Assembly: GCA_963743425.1 (NCBI GenBank)
Contig: CAVUPU010000001.1
Span: 930,001-994,000, forward strand
Reading direction: 5' to 3'
DNA: 64,000 nt
Origin: JAJVID01 sp963743425
GTDB lineage: Bacteria > Acidobacteriota > Blastocatellia > RBC074
A program made the translations under genes and the position numbers. This document shows, piece after piece, positions 9,775-21,074 of the stretch; positions within the stretch are counted from its first letter, which is position 1; the number at the start of each line of letters is the position of its first letter. The notes beneath the pieces are model-generated. The model did no database searches, had not been told where the DNA came from, and saw only the letters and a program-made list of their open reading frames with translations.

Positions 9775-10752
9775 ATGGCGAAAAAGCAAACTTCCAAACC
9801 GCAAATCGAAACGAAACCTCTGCGCGATGAGCGTCGTGGCGCGAAGCCTCCTCCTCCGAGGTCACGCGGGCGAAAGCTGTGGCTTATGGCTGCCCTCTTC
9901 GTCATAGCCTGGTGGTGGGCGACGCCGCCGGGGGAGGATACGCTCCGCAGGCGGCATGCCGGCGTGCTAAGCAAAGCCGAGGCTCTCCGTCTCCCCGTCA
10001 ACACGAGTTCAGAGGAACTAGAGGCGCTGGAGCGCATAGGCCCGCTCCTGGATTCCGTCGGACTCGAAATGGGCGGGATGGATGAACTGACAGGGAAGAT
10101 CCAAATCATTCTGAGAGGGTTGGAGCTCTTACACAGTGATACGCTCCATTTGAAGCCGGGTCTGAAGAATTTCAGAGGCGCCTGGGATGCCATCACGACC
10201 TCCTGGGGAGGGGCCGAGCGAGTGCTTCCAGCCGACGCCGCCGTGGCGCTGGCTGCGGTCGAAACCTCTTTCAGAACCGCCCACAACCCCCTGAGTTCGG
10301 CCGGTGGACTCTGGCAACTGGTCAATCCCAAGCCTCCGGGCGGAACCCGGGAACGCTTCGAAAAGCCGGCCAACTACTGGCAGCGACAATACAATGATTG
10401 TTTCGATAAATTAGGCGCTGTAGCAAACCTGGAGTTGAGAAAGCACACCGCCGGGATGTTGGCTCACTGGCTCAATAACGCTAATAATGTTGATCTAGCG
10501 CCGGGCGCGAAAGAGTTGCAGGACATCAAAGTTCCCCTCATCCTCGCGCAATATTTAAACGGCCCGTCCCTGCTTAACAGCGCAGCGGAGCGCTCCATCC
10601 GTCTCGTCACCCAGGCCGGCGCAGTCGGCCAAAACCCGCCGCCGCGTATTTACGTGGCCCGATTTGCCGTATACCTGGCGATCTTACGGGCCTACAACGA
10701 GCGCAAGCTGATGGAGGGGATTGGCGTCTCTGAATCAGAATATCCCGCTTGA
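9775..10752 (+). CDS. Hypothetical membrane-anchored protein
   Basis: A 325-residue protein that I do not recognise. The first ~40 residues are basic, followed by one hydrophobic segment (LWLMAALFVIAWWW, near residues 38-52), so it is likely anchored in the inner membrane with a periplasmic C-terminal domain. That domain is alpha-helical in character and has no motif I can name. The upstream 115 bases show no clear Shine-Dalgarno site. It stands alone between the M20 gene and the lhr duplicate. Confidence 0.6.
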   Translation: MAKKQTSKPQIETKPLRDERRGAKPPPPRSRGRKLWLMAALFVIAWWWATPPGEDTLRRRHAGVLSKAEALRLPVNTSSEELEALERIGPLLDSVGLEMGGMDELTGKIQIILRGLELLHSDTLHLKPGLKNFRGAWDAITTSWGGAERVLPADAAVALAAVETSFRTAHNPLSSAGGLWQLVNPKPPGGTRERFEKPANYWQRQYNDCFDKLGAVANLELRKHTAGMLAHWLNNANNVDLAPGAKELQDIKVPLILAQYLNGPSLLNSAAERSIRLVTQAGAVGQNPPPRIYVARFAVYLAILRAYNERKLMEGIGVSESEYPA

Positions 10753-10913
10753 AAAGCGACCGGTCTTCCAGGAATCGGTGAGAAAGCACTTGTGGCGGGT
10801 CTTGACCACGCCCAATTTTGGGATCCAACTTCGCCCCCCTTCCGAGCCGACGATGTTTGAACGAGTAACGAAATACTTCACCGGATCCTGAAGGGCCGGC
10901 CGCTGCTAAATAA

Positions 10914-11289
10914 CAGAAGGTTGGAGGCCCGAGGCGAGATTCGCGGAGGGCGATTCGTCGCGGGCGTTGCGGGCGAGCAGTTCGCTCTTAACGAAGCTGT
11001 CAGCCTGCTTCGTTCAGTACGGCGGAAGGAACCTGACGGCGCGCTGATCTCGGCGCCTGCCGCCGACCCACTGAACCTGGTAGGGATTGTTCTACCCGGC
11101 GCCCGCGTTCCAGTGATTCCATCCAATCGCATCCTGTATAGAGACGGAGTTCCAATCGCTGTTTTGGAGGCCGGCCAGGAACGCTATTTAGTCGATCTGG
11201 AAAAGGCGGCGGAGTGGCCGGCGAGGAAGGCCCTGATTCACCGGCCTGTTCCACCTCAGTTGAAGGCCTACCTCGGCAGGTCAGCTTAA
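10914..11289 (+). pseudogene. Duplicated 3' end of lhr
   Basis: This 376-bp block matches 7088-7463 at a constant offset of 3826 with only a handful of substitutions, and ends at the lhr stop codon. An open frame of ~122 residues could start at a TTG at 10921, but it lacks all helicase motifs. The homology starts abruptly within a codon context unrelated to lhr. A silent gene fragment left by a segmental duplication is the simplest reading. Confidence 0.92.
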
Positions 11290-11408
11290 ATCACGTGTTG
11301 CGTAATGGCATCCGATCGCGACGTATTGACTCCGCGCCAGTTTCGCAAAGTCATTAGTCGCCAGCGGCGCGAGACTTGTTTAACCAGACCGTTCGCGACA
11401 CGTGATTT
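11288..11408. repeat. Small element with 11-bp terminal inverted repeats
   Basis: AAATCACGTGT at 11288-11298 is the exact inverse complement of ACACGTGATTT at 11398-11408, enclosing ~100 bp without coding potential. It starts inside the stop codon of the lhr fragment. Size and ends would fit a MITE, but only one copy is seen. The rest of the gap to 11806 holds a weaker hairpin near 11679-11760 (GTGTGGCGCGA/TCGCGCCACAC) and no supported gene. Confidence 0.45.
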
Positions 11409-11806
11409 TTTGTTCCCGAGCTCCGTGGAGCGACAGCTCACACTCAAGAGCTTCTTACAGCGGGCTTCAGTTGCGTGAATAGACCATCGCAGCACGATAA
11501 ACATCTAGCGTCCTAGCGGAGCGCAGACTGTTTGAGCTTTGGGAAGTTACGCACAATGTCTCACTTGTCGATTCGCTACGCAATATAGTCAGTTCGCGTA
11601 CGATGGCATGCCTCCAGCTCAATACGGTCTATTCGTTCAAGTGGAACAAGCTGAATAAGCCAGATCGGGGTGAAGTCAGACGGTGTGGCGCGAATCGTGA
11701 CTCGGTTTATGGCTCCGTCACGAGGCGCGAGCAAATACACTCGCGCCACACTTTACACCGCAAAACTTTTACCCGAGCGCATATTTGCCCCTTCATAAAT
11801 CGTAAG

Positions 11807-14534
11807 ATGAGTTAAACTTACCCTTCCTCAACTTGAACGCCATCTTTACAAAGCTGCCGACATTCTGCGTGGGAAGATGGACGCCTCTGAATTCAAGGAG
11901 TACATCTTCGGAAATGCTGTTGCTCAAGCGCGCCTCGGACGTGTTCGCTGAGCGTCGTGAGCGGCTGATCGCGGACAGGAAAGCCGCGGGGGGGACGGAT
12001 GCCGAGATTGCAGAACGTGTGGAGCGCCCGCAGTTTTACCCTAATATTTTCTTTGTGCCTGAAATATCTCGCTGGGATCACGTTGTTAGAACCCAACACC
12101 AGGATGATGTCGGTGAGCTGCTCAATACGGCCCTACTCAATTTGGAAACAGCGAATATTGACTCTCTCAGCGGTGTGCTGCGGCATATCAACTTCAAACA
12201 CGAAGTCGGCAAGACCCGGCTGATGGATGACAAGCTGCGCCAACTTATCAAGCATTTTAATAAGCGGCGGCTGCGCGATGAAGACTTCGAGTTTCCCGAT
12301 CTGCTCGGCGCGGCGTATGAATTTCTGATCAAACAGTTCGCGGATTCCGCCGGAAAGAAAGGCGGAGAATTTTACACGCCACGTGACGTTGTTCGGCTGA
12401 TGGTGGAAATCCTCCAGCCGCAACCGGGCATGCGGATTTACGATCCCTGTGTCGGCTCCGGCGGTATGCTGATCTTGTCGAAGCAGTATGTTGAAGAGCA
12501 CGGCGGCGATGCGGAAAATCTGAGCCTGTGCGGGCAGGATGAAAATGGAGGCGTCTGGGCGATATCCGCAAAATGAACTTAATCTTGCACGGCGTTAAAA
12601 AGGCCGATATACAGAGCGGTGACGTGCTCACCAGTCCCCAGCACGTTCATGATGGAGAATTGCTGCGTTTTGATCGCGTCATCAGCAATCCGCCCTTCAG
12701 TCAGAACTACTCGAAGAAGGAGATGCGGTATTAAGAACCGGTTTCGCCACTATGCGCCGGCCACCGGCAAAGAAGGCGGATTTGATGTTCGCGCAGCATA
12801 TGCTGTCGGTGCTGTTTCCCGGAGGAATGATGGCGACGGTAATGCCGCACGGGGTGCTGTTTCGCGGCGGCGATGAAAAAACAATTCGCCAAAGCTTCAT
12901 CGACGAGGATGAACTGGAAGCGATCATCAGTCTGCCGCCCAATCTGTTTTACGGCACCGGCATCCCGGCCTGTATTTTAGTGATGCGAAAGCGCAAAGGC
13001 GGAACGTCAGGCAAATCGGCGGAGCGTCGCGGCAAGGTTCTGTTCATCAACGCCGACGCCGAATATGCGCAGGGACGGGCGCAGAACTACTTGCGGCCCG
13101 AACGTATTCAGAAGATCGCTTCAACGTTTCGCCGTTTCGAGTCCATTTCCGGTTACGCGCGCGTTGTCGAGCGCGCTGAGCTTGCTCGCGAGGATTACAA
13201 CTGCAACGTCCGGCGGTATGTGGACAACGCGCCACCGCCGGAACCTATAAGACGTGCGCGCTCACATTCTCGGCGGCGTGCCGCAACCCGAAATCGAAGC
13301 GCAGCGTGAGCTGTTCACCGCTGATCGGTTCGACCCAGCCAGCATTTTCGTGGCGCGTGAATCGCGAAACAGCCAGAGCCGCACGGCCACTGAGTATTTT
13401 GACTTCCACGCTTCGCTGACCGAGCGGCGCGACATCAAGGCTGCTGTCGAATCGAACCAGGGCGTAAAGGACAAAGAGGAACTGATGCGCCGGACGATGC
13501 TCGAATGGTGGGAGCGACATCAGGGCCAGATCGCTCAGCTTCCGGTCGAGCGTTTGCTGATGAAGACGCGCAATGAATTGCTGACGACATTCAATCAAGG
13601 CGATGACGCCGCTCAGCATGTTCGATACGTGGAAAGTTGACGGCGTGATCGCCAGTTGGTGGAACGAAAATCAGTACGACCTGAAAGGACTCGTCGCGCA
13701 GGGTTTCGGCGGGCTGATTGACACCTGGGTGGACACTATCCGCGCCGCGATACAGCCGGATGACGAAGACGACGAAGATGAAGAGAAATCGAGCAAGCCG
13801 AAATACGACCCGCTCAGCCACAAGCTCGTCAAGGCGCTGGTTCCCGAATACCTCGATGAACTCAGCCAGGCCGAAGCTCGCGTGACTGAAATCGAAGCGG
13901 AAAAGGCCGAGTTCGAGAGCCGGGGCAACAATGATTCAGGCGATGACGATACGGAAGAAGAAGGCGGCGATTCCGCGACTGGCTACAATTATGCGTATGA
14001 GCTTGAAACGCAACTGCGGGAACTGAAACGTCACATCAAGCCGTTTAAGGATCGCATCAAACAACTTCAAGGCGGCGCGCGAGTGAAAGGCTCCATCGCC
14101 GCCGCGCAGAAAGCCTGCGAAGACGTGGCCGCGCTCGAATCCGAATTGCAAAGCCTGCTCGACGCCTGCGCGCCCGATGAATGGCGCATTGCCTACATTG
14201 AAGAAGAATTGAAGCCCTACTGGGAGATCAAAGAGAAGCTGACCGAAGCGCGCCGCGAACTCAGACAGTGCGGGAAGCATTGATCCAGCGGCTCGAAGAA
14301 GCCCGCGCCGACCTGACCGAAACTGAATGCGAAATATTGGTGCTGGAATTGTTCCGTGATAATCTCAACGCGCATCTTGAGTCTTATATCACCGCACATC
14401 GTCAGCAGGTCATCGCCGCGCTCGAAAAGCTTTGGGACAAATATCGCGTAACGCTTGTGGACATAGAACGCGAACGCGATGCCGCGATGGAAAGGCTGGA
14501 AACTTTCACGGCGGAGTTGGGATACACGATGTGA
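11807..14534 (+). pseudogene. hsdM: Type I restriction-modification methyltransferase HsdM, multiply frameshifted
   Basis: Joining frames gives a full-length HsdM. The start ATGAGT at 11807 reads into a stop after one extra T; the other frame then gives LPQLERHLYKAADILRG. Later pieces hold GGEFYTPRDVVRLMVEIL, the SAM motif YDPCVGSGGML, the catalytic NPPF near 12690, FYGTGIPACILVMRK, and the coiled C-terminal region ending TAELGYTM. Apparent indels lie near 11812, 11915, 12560, 12733, 12770, 13245, 13620 and 14270. HsdM methylates adenine in the site chosen by HsdS. As read, no functional protein can be made. It heads the hsdM-hsdS-hsdR operon. Confidence 0.9.
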
Positions 14535-14684
14535 GATTAACCTGCTTGCGTAAGCGCAGGCGACATACGCGCCTGTGCTGCCAGGCACCTCTGATTTTGA
14601 CCGGAGATGACGGAACTTCCCCTTCATCAAGTAGTCGAGTTGATTACCAAGAAAGCCGTAGGGAACAAGGAACCTGACCTGCCT

Positions 14685-15679
14685 TACAGCGGTTTTCAAA
14701 TGTGCGCGACTTTGAAGTATCATTGTCGCCATGTTGCCATATCCAAAAGAATTAAGAGAACGTGTTGTTGCCGCAGTAGAGCAGGGTGAACATACGATTG
14801 ATGAAATCGCCAATCTTTTTGGCGTCGGCCCCACTTTTGTCAAAAAGATGCTCAAATTGCATCGCACGGGTGATAGCCTGGAACCTCGTCACGGAGGGGG
14901 ACCAGAACCATTGCTGCGAGAGAAAGAACTAGCGTTGCTGCGTAAAGAAGTCAAAGAACGCCCCGACGCGACGCTTGATGAATTACAAAAAGCGCTGGCT
15001 GATCAAGCTCAGGTCACGGCAAGTCTGCCCACAATTTGCCGTGCCCTACAACAACTCGGTCTGCCGCGTAAAAAAAAGTCTCATCGCTGATGAGCGTGAC
15101 GAAAAAGAACGCCGCAAGTTCCAAAAGATGATCGGCGGACTCGATATCCGCAAATTCATCTTTATTGACGAAATGGGCAGTAACCTTGCGATGACAAGAC
15201 TGTATGGCCGCGCGGAGCCGGCGAGCGAGTGTTCGACAAGGTGCCGGGCGACCCGGGAGGCAACGTCTCGACCATCGGCGCCATCGGTCTTGAGGGGATC
15301 CGCACCGGCTTGAGCGTGCCGGGCGCGATTGATGGCGAGACCATGGTGTTCTTTGTCGAAGAGCTGCTGGCCCCGACGCTGAAACGGGGCGAGCTGGTCT
15401 TTCTGGATAACTGCCCGATTCATAAACTGGAGGAAGTCGAAGAAGCCATTGAAGCCCGCGGGGCTGGGTCATTTTTCTCCCGCGTTATTCGCCCGATCTG
15501 AACCCGATCGAACACTGCTGGTCGAAAGTGAAAGCGAGGCTGCGTTCGCTCAAGCCGCGGACGCTAGAAGAATTACTGGACGCGTTGGTCGACGCATTTT
15601 CATCGGTCACCGGGCACGACATTCTGGGCTGGTTTCGTCACTGCGGCTATCAGGTCGCATTCACTTGAAAGCCGCTGTA
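14685..15679 (+). mobile_element. IS630-family insertion sequence with TA target duplication
   Basis: About 995 bp. The left end TACAGCGGTTTTCAAATGTG and the inverse complement of the right end (TACAGCGGCTTTCAAGTGAA) match over ~20 bp with three or four differences, and both ends carry the TA dinucleotide that IS630/Tc1 elements duplicate. It carries a single transposase gene in the same direction as the hsd operon. Deleting it with one TA restores the hsdS frame, which fixes both boundaries. Confidence 0.92.
14731..15668 (+). pseudogene. IS630-family DDE transposase, frameshifted
   Basis: The N-terminal helix-turn-helix part (YPKELRERVVAAVEQGEHT) lies in one frame to ~15088. The catalytic part continues in others: FIDEMGSN with the first Asp, VFLDNCPIH with the second, and DLNPIEHCWSKVK with the Glu of the DDE triad, ending in AFT at 15668. 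Breaks lie near 15086, 15215 and 15468. Some IS630 members use one programmed frameshift, but three breaks make this copy probably dead. The element carries no other gene. Confidence 0.88.
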
Positions 15680-16855
15680 TGTGGGTTTGGAACATATAGC
15701 GCAAGACAAGGGGCTTCTACTCGGCAAGGGCTCAAGTCTCGACTCAGTCAGCGTCAACTGAGTTTTCGAGCCGGACGACATCCTTTTCGGGAAATTACGT
15801 CCGAATTTGAAGAAGTGTGTTCAGGTCGATTTCAAGGGGTATTGCTCGACTGACATATTGGTGCTTCGACCCAGGCCAGGTATTGTTTCAAAATTCGCCG
15901 GCTATATCCTGCAGAGAGAAGATGTATTCCAGGAGGCGGTGCGCACGGCTGAAGGAACTTGGAATTGCCAAGGAACATCGTGGGCAAGGATCAATGATTT
16001 TCTGGTCTTTGTGCCTTCCACTGAGGACGAACAATGCCGCATCGCGAAAATTCTTGGTACTGTAGATGCCGCGATTCGGCTCTCCGAGGCACTCATTGCC
16101 AAGCACAAACAGATGAAAGCGGGGTTGCTGCATCATCTATTGACGCGCGGCATTGACAAGAATGGCAGGCTACGCGATCCGCTCCGCCATCCAGAGCAAT
16201 TCAAAGACTCGCCACTCGGATTGATTCCGAAGGAATGGGATGTTGTTAGAGTGGAAGAAGCCGGGGATGTACAACTTGGACGACAGCGCTCGCCAAAATA
16301 TCAAACTGGGCGCTTCTTTGCGCCATATTTGCGTGTCGCAAATGTTTTCGATGGCTTCATTGATTACTCGGATGTGTTGGAAATGGATTTCACTCCGCGA
16401 GAGCAAGAAATCTACGGGCTGATGCCCGGCGATGTTCTCTTGAATGAGGGCCAGAGTCTCGAACTTGTCGGACGAAGCGCGGTTTATGAAGGCTTGCCAA
16501 ACGCATACTGTTTTCAAAACACGCTGATACGTCTCCGATGTAATCAGACTGCTCTGCCGGCATACTGTCGAGCCGTCTTCAAATATTGGCTCGACACGGG
16601 TAGTTTCATTCCTGTGGCCAAACAGACTACATCTGTCGCCCATCTCGGCGCAGACCGTTTCGCCAAAATGTTATTTCCTCGGCCGGAAACAAAGGAGCAG
16701 CGTGACATTGCTGAAAGACTGGATGCGCAGGATACTTGTATCCGTTTAGAAGAAAACAGGCGTAACAAACTCATTCAACTCAAACGCGGCCTGATGCGCA
16801 ACCTGTTGACCGGGCGCGTGCGAGCCAACGAGCAAAAACTGGAGGCCGTCGCCGG

Positions 16856-17356
16856 ATGAGTCAAAGTTTCGACACTCCGCAGGGATTGAAGCCGAAAGCG
16901 CAGGAGGAGATGGACCTGTGGCTGGCGGAGCAGCAGGCGCTGCTCCGCAAATTGCTGAGCGAGCCTTTGCGCATTCTGGTTTGGGGCCCCGGTAATGTCG
17001 CGCCTGACGCGCAGGGGCAGGGACGGAAGAGGGCGGTTGTCAGCAAGCGCATTCAGATTAGGGATGAACTCATCAATCTCGGTCACGCGGCGATCTTCAG
17101 CGAACATTGGCCTTCAGACAAGCCTGACATTTCAATCAAGGTCTGGGAGTTAACACAAGCGCATACGGCTCATTTGATCGTTCTGCTGATCGAGGAGTCT
17201 CCGGGCGGGCAGGGTGAGATGCACGACTTTTCAATATACGAAAACGTCGTCCATAAGCTGTTGGTGATGTTCCCGCGCCGTTATGAAAACAGTTACGCAG
17301 CGATGAGCGTCGGGCATCTGCTGGATGCGGCTGACGGCAGCGTCTTGGTACTGTGA
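16856..17356 (+). CDS. Unknown Rossmann-like protein between hsdS and hsdR
   Basis: A 166-residue protein whose ATG overlaps the hsdS stop (ATGA), so it is translationally coupled to the RM operon. ILVWGPGN near residue 40, followed by a helix with RIQIRDELINLGH and a later strand HLIVLLIEES, suggests an alpha/beta nucleotide-binding fold like TIR or nucleoside deoxyribosyltransferase domains. That is a fold-level guess, with GEMHDF as a possible catalytic Glu. After the TGA at 17354 the same frame continues with an Arg-rich stretch (17357-17563), so the original protein may have been longer. Confidence 0.55.
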   Translation: MSQSFDTPQGLKPKAQEEMDLWLAEQQALLRKLLSEPLRILVWGPGNVAPDAQGQGRKRAVVSKRIQIRDELINLGHAAIFSEHWPSDKPDISIKVWELTQAHTAHLIVLLIEESPGGQGEMHDFSIYENVVHKLLVMFPRRYENSYAAMSVGHLLDAADGSVLVL

Positions 17357-17460
17357 ATGAAATCGAGGAGCTGTCAGGTGTCTGACGAGCAGATGAAGCG
17401 CCGGCGGCGGCGGAGGGATGCGCGAAGCCGCGGCGTTGCGGAAAATGATCGGAGGGATGC

Positions 17461-20400
17461 GATGAGCGAGCTTGATGAACTATTGGCGACCCGATCACGC
17501 CCGAAGAATGGCGGCGCGCCGAAACCCTGGCCACGCCAAAATCGTTCACGATCTGGGCGATAAGACGGCGATTCTTCACGCGCCGCTCGGACTTCCTGGA
17601 AAATTACGGCCCGGAGATGCGCATTGACGAGGTCCTGGCAGAGCTGGAACAGGACGGCTTCATTCAACGCGACGGCGAAGATTATTCGCTGACGGCGGAG
17701 GGCGAATTCCTCGCCTTGCGCTTCGGCCCGGGCAAGCTTTCGGAATACGCGCCGCTCAAACGAGAAGACGCCGCGATTGCCAGCCGCTTCGCCGATGCAG
17801 ACAAACAGCAGGTCGAAATCCTTGAAGACGCCCGCAATTCAACGGAATTCGCGCTGGTCGAAGAGCCGCTGATCAAGCAGTTGAAAAGGCTGGGCTGGAC
17901 TTACCTCGAAGGCGACCGGTTTGTGCCCTACCTGACGGAGCGCGAATCGTTCCGCGAAGTTTTGCTGATGAAGCGGATGCGCGCGGCGCTGCGCAAGATC
18001 AATTTGGACGACGACGGTAAAGAGTGGTTGGACGATGCGCGCATCGATCAGGCGATTGACAAACTGCAGCGCGCCGAAGGCCACCGGCTGATGGAGATCA
18101 ACGAGTCGGTGACGAAGATGCTGCTGTTGGGCGTGGATGTGGACGGCATTCCCGAAGTTGACCAGGGCCGCCCGCGGCGCGTGAAGTTCATCGACTTCGA
18201 TCACCCCGAACGCAACGACTTTCTAGCTATCAATCAGTTTCGCGCGGACGCGCCGGGCGGACAGCGTTACATCGTGCCTGACCTCGTGCTGTTCGTGAAC
18301 GGCATCCCGCTGGTGGTGGTCGAATGCAAGAGCCCATGCGTGCACCGAGCCGGTCGAGCGAAGCCATCGACCAGCTGCGCCGCTACACCAATCAGCGTCG
18401 CGCTGAGCGGCGAGGTTGGACGACAACGAAGGCAACGAGCGCTGTTCTACACCAACCAGTTCTGATCGCGACCTGTTTCGACGAGGCGCGCGTGGGCAGC
18501 GTCGAGCCGAGCTTTGCCACTACCTGGAATGGAAGGACACGTAGCCCGCTGCCGAAGCGGAGCCGAGGTCGCCGGCCGCCTCGGCGTGGCAGAGACTGAG
18601 CAGGCAGCAGAATGCTGGTCGCCGGCATGCTGCGCCCGGCTCACTTGCTCGACATCGTGCGGCACTTCACGCTTTTTCAGGAGACCGGCGGCCGCACGAT
18701 CAAGCTCAGTCTGCCGCTACCAGCAGTTCCGCGCCGTGCGCAGCGCCGTTGAGCGCCTGCGCACGGCAAGACGCGGACTCAGGACGGCGAGCACGACCGA
18801 CGCGGCGGCATCGTCTGGCACACGCAGGGATCGGGCAAGAGCCTGACGATGGTCTTCCTGATTCGCAAAATGCGCCGGAGTAAAAAGCTGCGCCGCTTCA
18901 AGGTCGTTGTCGTCACCGACCGCCACGATTTGGAGGATCAGCTCTCGCGATACGGCGACGCTGACCGACGAAAGGCCGGCCATCAGCCGAAGTATTGAAG
19001 GGTTGAAGAATGCGCTGCGGCGCGAAGCCCCGATCTGGTCTTCGCGATGATTCAAAAGCTGCGGCCTGAAGATGAAACGCCACAGAGCGAAGAACAGGAA
19101 GAAGATGTTGAAGACTTCGGCGTGTTGAACTCTTCGCCGGAGATTTTGCTGCTGATTGACGAAGCGCATCGCTCACACGCCAGCAAGCAGCACGCGGCAT
19201 TGATGCGGGCTTTGCCGAACGCCGCAAAGATCGGATTCACGGGAACGCCGATTCTGGCCGGAGCGCGAAAGAAGACTGAAGAAATCTTCGGCCCCTTCCT
19301 TGATCGTTACAACATCAAGCAGTCGGAAGAGGACGGCGCAACCGTGCCGATTCTATACGAAGGCCGAAGCGTTGAAGGCGAAGTCGTGGATAAGCAGAGC
19401 CTCGATTTCTATTTCGATGAAGAATTTCGTGGTCGCTCAGAGGTTGAAAAGGCCGCGATCAAACGCATCTATGCCAATCAACCACAGGTAGCGAAGGCGC
19501 TGAAGCTAATCGCCGCAAAGGCGGAAAACATGCTGCGCCATTACGTCACGCCGTAATGCCTGAAGGATTGAAAGCCCAAGTCGTCACGGTGGATCGCGAG
19601 GCGGCGGTGCGCTATCAGCAAGCCTTTGTCGAAGCGAAGAAAAAGTTGCTGGCGGAACTTAACGAACTCGATCCCACGCTGCTGGAAAAGAACGGTTCCA
19701 ACGGTTCCGGCGATGATGAACAACTGGCGTTCTTGAAGCGGGCTTATGAACAATTACCGTTGATCGAACGGCTGGAGTTCGGGGCGGTGATTTCCGGCAT
19801 GAACAATGACCCCGAACGGTATGAGCAGTGGAGCGACTCGGCGAGGCATCAGAGGCTGATAGAACGATTCAAGCGCGATCTGATTAACCAGGATCTGAGC
19901 AAACAGGACGGCCTGGCGTTCCTCTGCGTCGCCAGTATGCTGCTGACCGGATTCGACGCCCCGGTGGAAGGCGTGCTTTATCTTGACCGCGCGATGAATC
20001 AACCGCACGAGTTGTTGCAAGCCATCGCCCGCGTAAATCGCACGCATCGCGACAAAGCGCGCGGGCTGGTGGTGGATTATCACGGCGTGGCAAAACGTCT
20101 GAAGGAAGCTCTGGCGGTGTACTCGCTCGAAGATGTGGTTGGGGCGCTGAAGAGTCTGAAGGACGAATTGCCTCTGCTGGCTGATCGTCATCGTCGCGCA
20201 TGCGCTGTTTTTACGGAGCGGAGTCTGAAGTTAAGCAACGTGCAGGCGTGCGTAGAACTGCTTGAACATGTGGAGATCAGGGCTGATTTCATGGTCAAGC
20301 TGAAAAAGTTTCTCCGCAGTCTGAACGTTGTCCTGCCGCGCCCTGAAGGACTTGCTTACGTAGCGGACGCCAAACAACTCGGCCTGATCAATCGTGTCGC

Positions 20401-21074
20401 GGCGCGGCTTTACCGCGACGAAGAGATCAATCTGATGGGCGTCGGCGAGAAAGTTCGCCGGTTAATTGATGAGCACGTTGAGGCGCGCGGTATTCGCGTC
20501 GAGATTCCTCCGGTCTCGATCACTGACCCGAAGTTTGACGAAGTTGTCGAAGGTCACGAATCAGACCGATCCAAAGCGTCAGAGATGGAACATGCGCTGC
20601 GATACCACATCACCCGGCATCTGCAGAGAGATTCCCATCTTCTATAAAAAAATGAGCGAGCGGCTGCAGGACATACTGCGCCAGTTCGCGGACAACTGGC
20701 AGTCACGTTTGCAAGCGCTTCGGGAACTTCGAGAGGAGATTGAGCGCGGGCGCCAGCCGAATGAATTCGGCCTGGACATCGAACTGGAAGCGCGTTTTTA
20801 TGACGTCCTGGTTGAAGAGTCCCGGAAGGAGCGGGAGTTGCTCACGGAGCAACGCGCGAACCTGGCGAAGCTGACCGCGCAGGTTGTCGATCTATTGCGC
20901 CAGCATCTGAGGCGTGTGGATTTTTGGCGAAGCTTGCAGAGTCGAACAGAACTACAGCGAAAGATTGCATCGTTGCTTGATGACCATCGCGTTGTCAGTC
21001 TTGATCGCCAGGAGGCGGTCGCAGATCGCCTGGTCGAACTGGCAAAAGCGCTGAACGAGCGGCTAACGAAGTGA
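17461..21074 (+). pseudogene. hsdR: Type I restriction endonuclease HsdR with N-terminal winged-helix segment, multiply frameshifted
   Basis: Assembled from several frames. A winged-helix-like segment (VLAELEQDGFIQRDGEDYSL) is followed in the same frame by the HsdR start STEFALVEEPLIKQLKRLGW and the PD-(D/E)xK nuclease YIVPDLVLFVNG...VVVECKSP. After a badly scrambled stretch (18330-18800) come Walker A WHTQGSGKSLTMV, motif II LLLIDEAHRSH, motif III GFTGTPI, and the helicase C-terminal part (LLTGFDAPV, QAIARVNRTH) from 19556. The tail to 21074 is in a third frame. HsdR translocates and cuts unmethylated DNA. At least six indels make it non-functional as read. The exact start, and whether the winged-helix part belongs to it, are uncertain. 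Confidence 0.85.

Larger units (their letters stand above)
14607..16859 (+). pseudogene. hsdS: Type I specificity subunit HsdS, interrupted by IS630 and an in-frame stop
   Basis: The first 26 codons (MTELPLHQVVELITKKAVG and on) end at 14685 where an IS630 element begins. Removing 14687-15679 with one TA copy joins them in frame to YVGLEHIAQDKG at 15680, the usual start of target-recognition domain 1. A TGA at 15759-15761 then breaks the frame before VFEPDDILFGKLRP. From 15807 the frame is open to 16859, with the central conserved helix (RIAKILGTVDAAI) and a second recognition domain starting LGLIPKEWDVVRV. The reconstructed length of ~419 residues is normal. HsdS selects the DNA site for the HsdM/HsdR complex. 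Confidence 0.92.

Noticed and set aside
15449..15853. 134-residue ORF spanning the IS630 right end into hsdS
   Set aside because: A chimeric frame across the insertion boundary; real coding frames on both sides are different.
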